Source of the DNA: Planctomycetota bacterium
GTDB lineage: Bacteria > Planctomycetota > SZUA-567
DNA length: 8,370 bases
Direction: 5' to 3'
Assembly (NCBI GenBank): GCA_031278535.1
Contig: JAITKH010000074.1
Span: 1-8,370 of the forward strand
In this document: piece after piece, positions 5,792 through 8,370 of the stretch
Layout: every line of letters starts with the position of its first letter
Numbering within the stretch: the first letter of the stretch is position 1
Translations under genes and position numbers: made by a program
The notes under the pieces: generated by a model
What the model was told of the DNA's origin: nothing
The model's input: only the letters and a program-made list of their open reading frames with translations
The model's database searches: none

Positions 5792-7765
5792 TTACCCGTT
5801 CCACTGCCCGACCATGCCGGCGAATTCATCGGCGAATGCCGGATTCATCCTGTCTTTTGCCATAGTCAGGCCGATATACCCCAATTTATGTCCTCTGGCA
5901 TTGTGGCGGGGGAGAAGCATCGTGGACAAATCGCCATGTGTCCGGGGCGTTCCGTCTGCCCAGGGCCCCGACACTGTACTGTCATTCTCCATAACCAGGG
6001 AATCAAGACAAGTTTGAGAACGTTCCACCACCGCCCCGGCCTTGAAACCAATGCCAACGTCATCGCAACCGGCCAATTGATCAAAACAATAGATCCGGTC
6101 CTGTCCGAAATAGATCCAGTAGCTGCAGGCATCCGGCCAGCGACCCTCCAGCGCCTTAAGCAAGTGGTACGTGCCGCGGGCCGAGGTGCGGGGAGCGGCG
6201 AACATGGTCAATTTTTCCTCGTCCATGAGCGAAACGTCGAATTCGGCTACGCTTCGCCCTTCCACCAGCACCACAATTCGATCGGAAATACCAAGAATTT
6301 CCTCAAATTCCGAGGAAATGAACAGCATGGAGATACCCTTGGCAGCCAGGCGCCGGAGGATAGCGTAAATGTCAGAACGCGTACCGATGTCCACCCCCTG
6401 GGTGGGCTCGTCAAGGATGAGAATTTCGGGATGTATCAACAAGGCGCGGCTAAGCATGACCTTCTGCTGCATCCCTCCGGAAAGTTCAAGAATGAACTTC
6501 CACAAATTGCGGGGATCGAGATCCAACTCTTTGATGATGTCAAGAACCATGGGCAGCAAACCGGAATATCCGGTGCCGAAACGGGCAAAGACGGCGCTGT
6601 ACCCGATCATGATGTTTTCCCGCACCGTAAAATCGGGAATGGCGCCCTGGGCCTTGCGATCCTCGGGAATCATGGCCATGCGCAGGCGATAGGACTCGCG
6701 GGGCGAATTCCGGACATATGGCTTGCCGCGCAGGATGATTTCTCCGCCCTCCGGCTTGTCGAGACCGAAAACAGCCCGCGCAGTCTCCGATCGTCCGGCG
6801 CCCACCAGACCAGCCAAACCAAGTATTTCACCTCTTTTCAAATGGAAGGAAACGTCCTCGACCTTGGGCGGGACGCGAAGGCGCCGCACTTCCAGGACAA
6901 CCTCCCTGCCGCTATCGCCGTGCCGTCCGAACGATTCAATCCCCGCACCCCCGACCGCGCCGCCGGCGCCGTAGAGATCATTGCCCAGATCCCGTCCAAT
7001 AATGAGTTGAATCAGGCTGGCTTGATTCAGGGATCCGATGGGAACGGAGGCGCAGATGTTATGGCCGTCGCGAAGCACGGTCACCAAATCGCAGATGGCG
7101 AATATTTCCTCCAACCGATGGGAAACGAAGATCAAAGACTTGTCCTGGCGGATCAGGTTTTCCATAACTGCAAAAAGCCGCTCAGTTTCAAAAGGAGTGA
7201 GAGAGGTCGTGGGTTCGTCGAAAATGATCGCTTGGGGATTTTGACTCATGGCCTTGGCGATTTCCACCATTTGACGATGGGCTCTGGACAGTCGTCTAGT
7301 TTCGGCCGACAGATCGATGCCGCCGGCCGGATTGACCGCATCCAGAAGTTCTCCCGCCCTCTTGAAAAGCCGGCGGCGAGACAGAAGGCCGGGTTTGGCC
7401 AATTCGGTCAACATAATGTTTTCAGCGACGCTCAAATGTTCGGCGAGACTGAGCTGCTGTGTGACCATGGCGATGCCGAGATCGATGGCATCGCGCGGCG
7501 AATTGATGCAGACCGAACGCCCGGCAACGGCGATGGAAGCCCGATCCGGCCGCAAATGGCCGGCAATAATCCGGGCGAGCGTGGATTTCCCCGCTCCGTT
7601 AGCGCCGACCAGGGCATGAATTTCTCTGCGGCGGATGCGAAGCCGCACGCCCTCCAAAGCCATGGATCCGCCAAAAGTCTTGTGAACATCCTCGGCCGAC
7701 AGGTATATCGGCCTTTCAGAAACACATGTCCCCTCCGTTCCAGGCAAGGCATTAATAGAAGTCAT
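5792..7765 (-). CDS. Sugar-type ABC importer ATPase (RbsA-like double NBD) with C-terminal GAF-like extension
   Basis: This 657-residue cytoplasmic ATPase energises the importer. NBD1 has Walker A G-A-N-G-A-G-K-S-T (54-62), signature L-S-R-A-H-R-Q (159-165), Walker B I-I-F-D-E-P (180-185) and switch His216. NBD2 shows the degenerate P-loop usual for this family, G-L-V-G-A-G-R-S-E (319-327), then I-P-E-D-R-K (366-371), L-S-G-G-M-Q-Q (428-434) and Walker B L-I-L-D-E-P (449-454); Ser replaces the switch His, also family-typical. Ordinary members are about 500 residues and end near residue 525 here. The remaining ~130 residues are extra. The start at 7765 is preferred over ATG 7771 because AGGA lies 5 bp upstream. 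Only minor deviation is seen in signature 1 (His for the usual Gln). The ATPase call is secure; the substrate is unknown. Confidence 0.95.
   Translation of the reverse strand: MTSINALPGTEGTCVSERPIYLSAEDVHKTFGGSMALEGVRLRIRRREIHALVGANGAGKSTLARIIAGHLRPDRASIAVAGRSVCINSPRDAIDLGIAMVTQQLSLAEHLSVAENIMLTELAKPGLLSRRRLFKRAGELLDAVNPAGGIDLSAETRRLSRAHRQMVEIAKAMSQNPQAIIFDEPTTSLTPFETERLFAVMENLIRQDKSLIFVSHRLEEIFAICDLVTVLRDGHNICASVPIGSLNQASLIQLIIGRDLGNDLYGAGGAVGGAGIESFGRHGDSGREVVLEVRRLRVPPKVEDVSFHLKRGEILGLAGLVGAGRSETARAVFGLDKPEGGEIILRGKPYVRNSPRESYRLRMAMIPEDRKAQGAIPDFTVRENIMIGYSAVFARFGTGYSGLLPMVLDIIKELDLDPRNLWKFILELSGGMQQKVMLSRALLIHPEILILDEPTQGVDIGTRSDIYAILRRLAAKGISMLFISSEFEEILGISDRIVVLVEGRSVAEFDVSLMDEEKLTMFAAPRTSARGTYHLLKALEGRWPDACSYWIYFGQDRIYCFDQLAGCDDVGIGFKAGAVVERSQTCLDSLVMENDSTVSGPWADGTPRTHGDLSTMLLPRHNARGHKLGYIGLTMAKDRMNPAFADEFAGMVGQWNG
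5795..6180 (-). other. C-terminal extension of the ABC ATPase, resembling a GAF sensory domain
   Basis: The residues beyond about 530 read as helix (Y-H-L-L-K-A-L), strands (C-S-Y-W-I-Y-F-G and D-R-I-Y-C-F-D), a variable middle (D-V-G-I-G-F ... C-L-D-S-L-V-M-E-N), then T-M-L-L-P-R-H, a turn with charged residues, L-G-Y-I-G-L-T-M-A, and a final amphipathic helix. This order, and the pair 'small-hydrophobic P strand, then L-G-x-I-x-L strand, then helix', is the classic GAF layout, and ~130 residues fits the domain. GAF domains bind small ligands or act in dimer contacts. The assignment is by pattern only; no ligand-binding residues can be named. Confidence 0.5.
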
Positions 7766-7971
7766 ACACATCCTGGCCTACTAGGTATCGGGAACGGTTT
7801 TGGCGTCAAAAGTATGGAAAAGGCCTTCGGCGAGAATGGCCCTACGGGAATAAATCCCTCCAGAACCTCCGCCAATCGAAAGCCTTCATTGAATATAGCC
7901 GGACAGTCGGCGGGGGTCAAGTGAAAACCGACCGCGACAAGCCGGCATGCGGCTGGCTGCACATCGGTCAT
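7762..7971 (-). CDS. Doubtful small ORF upstream of, and coupled to, the ATPase start
   Basis: This 69-codon frame starts at ATG 7971, with GAGG only 2 bp upstream, and its TGA stop overlaps ATG 7765 of the ATPase as ATGA, the arrangement of translationally coupled genes. I do not recognise the product. It is Pro-rich, has no repeats, membrane segment or clear motif, and its third-position GC is lower than in proC. It may be a leader peptide, a remnant of a former gene, or chance. Listed because of the overlap, with low confidence. Confidence 0.2.
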   Translation of the reverse strand: MTDVQPAACRLVAVGFHLTPADCPAIFNEGFRLAEVLEGFIPVGPFSPKAFSILLTPKPFPIPSRPGCV

Positions 7972-8142
7972 ATCCTCAAATCAATGGCGACCGCGTCAAT
8001 CCATATTCAGAACTGTGAGTTGACTCTCGCGACCATCCATTTGCATCCATGAGCCAGACATCTATCCCTATTGCCCTGCAAAGCTTCACTCTTTGATGGA
8101 GACTTTGCGGGGATCGCCCCGGTTCATCCGGCAACCGCCTAT

Positions 8143-8158
8143 GGGGGGGGGAATTCCC
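8143..8158. repeat. Nine-G homopolymer running into a GGGAATTCCC palindrome
   Basis: Nine consecutive G (8143-8151) lead into the perfect 10-bp palindrome GGGAATTCCC (8149-8158); the flanks ATGGG and CCCAT add outer pairing. Runs of this length are prone to slippage. It lies between the candidate -10 box at 8232-8227 and the ATPase start. Confidence 0.6.
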
Positions 8159-8226
8159 ATCCGGCATTGGCGGCCGATTTCAGAGCAAACGGGCTTCGCC
8201 ATCCATAGGTTTAGCCTTTTCAAACA

Positions 8227-8232
8227 ATTATA
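8227..8232 (-). promoter_or_regulatory. Candidate -10 box for the importer operon
   Basis: The minus strand reads a perfect TATAAT here. No good -35 sits at 16-18 bp; TTCACC (8258-8253) is 20 bp away. If used, the importer mRNA would carry a leader of about 450 nt. Confidence 0.25.
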
Positions 8233-8352
8233 CCCAAACCAGAGTGGTTGCCGGTGAATCCAGGGTACGGATTGACGGCAATTGCCTCTCCAATTGAAGG
8301 CTTCACCGAAAACCACTTCGGAATGGGTATACAATGGGATCGCAACATAGAT

Positions 8353-8358
8353 CGGAGG
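8353..8358 (+). promoter_or_regulatory. Strong Shine-Dalgarno at the right edge, implying a divergent gene just outside
   Basis: CGGAGG at 8353-8358, followed by an A/C-rich stretch to the end of the window, has the form of a ribosome site whose start codon would lie at or just past 8370. TACAAT (8330-8335) upstream is a possible -10 without a clear -35. No coding sequence is visible, so this is only a hint. Confidence 0.3.
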
Positions 8359-8370
8359 AAACCCGATAAA

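Larger units (their letters stand above)
7772..8370. other. About 600 bp upstream of the importer operon with no supported gene
   Basis: Short frames on the minus strand (8334-8086, 8167-7976, 7971-7762) follow one another in different frames and encode nothing I recognise, so this is either a regulatory leader or a decayed gene. Visible signals are a nine-G run fused to GGGAATTCCC (8143-8158), a 10-bp palindrome GGCAATTGCC (8277-8286), a small hairpin CCGAA/TTCGG (8306-8321), and a minus-strand TATAAT at 8232-8227. No regulator gene is present. Confidence 0.5.

Noticed and set aside
6770..6820. Second P-loop of the ATPase lacking the usual Lys
   Set aside because: G-x-x-G-A-G-R-[ST]-E is normal for the second NBD of RbsA-type ATPases, so it is not a defect.
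5612..7924. A 770-codon open frame on the plus strand
   Set aside because: It lies antisense to the ABC ATPase and permease start, shows no recognisable domain, and follows from the codon bias of the real genes on the other strand.
8086..8334. An 82-codon minus-strand frame upstream of the importer
   Set aside because: Reads through the nine-G tract, no recognisable motif, unusual Trp/Cys-rich composition; not supported as a gene.
1..8370. CRISPR arrays, insertion sequences or rRNA
   Set aside because: No regularly spaced direct repeats, no transposase other than the recombinase tail, and no rRNA-like sequence seen.

Overview
The window looks like chromosomal sequence from a Gram-negative-type (diderm) bacterium with moderately high GC. 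The diderm call rests on a periplasmic binding protein and two other exported proteins that have cleavable signal peptides but no lipobox cysteine. The lineage is uncertain. The integrase tail, and small secreted proteins built on the 'D-V-x-x-L-x-x-x-G-V-S' repeat, resemble proteins I associate with Planctomycetes, Lentisphaerae and Verrucomicrobia. A deltaproteobacterium is a possible alternative.

Left edge (1-327): the last 48 codons of a tyrosine recombinase, including its catalytic tyrosine, run toward the 3' end of an intact tRNA-Arg(ACG) gene on the minus strand. The tRNA has a good sigma70-type promoter, an encoded CCA end and a rho-independent terminator. An integrase facing a tRNA 3' end is the usual layout at the edge of an integrated element, so a genomic island or prophage probably lies to the left, outside the window.

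Plus-strand block (484-2687): two secreted proteins of shared architecture flank a membrane-anchored FMN-binding-domain protein. Each secreted protein has a signal peptide, helical repeats, a Pro/Tyr-rich linker and an Arg/Gly-rich tail ending in a Gly-aromatic motif. The first two genes are separated by about 350 bp that hold a long imperfect inverted repeat. The last two are closely spaced. The function of this envelope module is unknown.

Minus-strand block (2690-7765): proC (pyrroline-5-carboxylate reductase, last step of proline synthesis) converges on the plus-strand block with a 2-bp gap. Upstream of it is a sugar-type ABC importer of the ribose/galactose (CUT2) class, in the order ATPase, permease, binding protein. 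The binding protein would capture the ligand in the periplasm, the permease dimer would carry it, and the double-NBD ATPase would power transport. The ATPase has about 125-130 extra residues at its C-terminus that look like a GAF-type sensory domain. No sugar kinase, isomerase or regulator is in view, so the substrate cannot be named.

Right edge (7766-8370): about 600 bp with no gene I can support. It contains a possible small leader ORF coupled to the ATPase start, a nine-G tract fused to a palindrome, a -10-like box, and a strong Shine-Dalgarno at the very end that suggests a divergent gene starting just outside the window.
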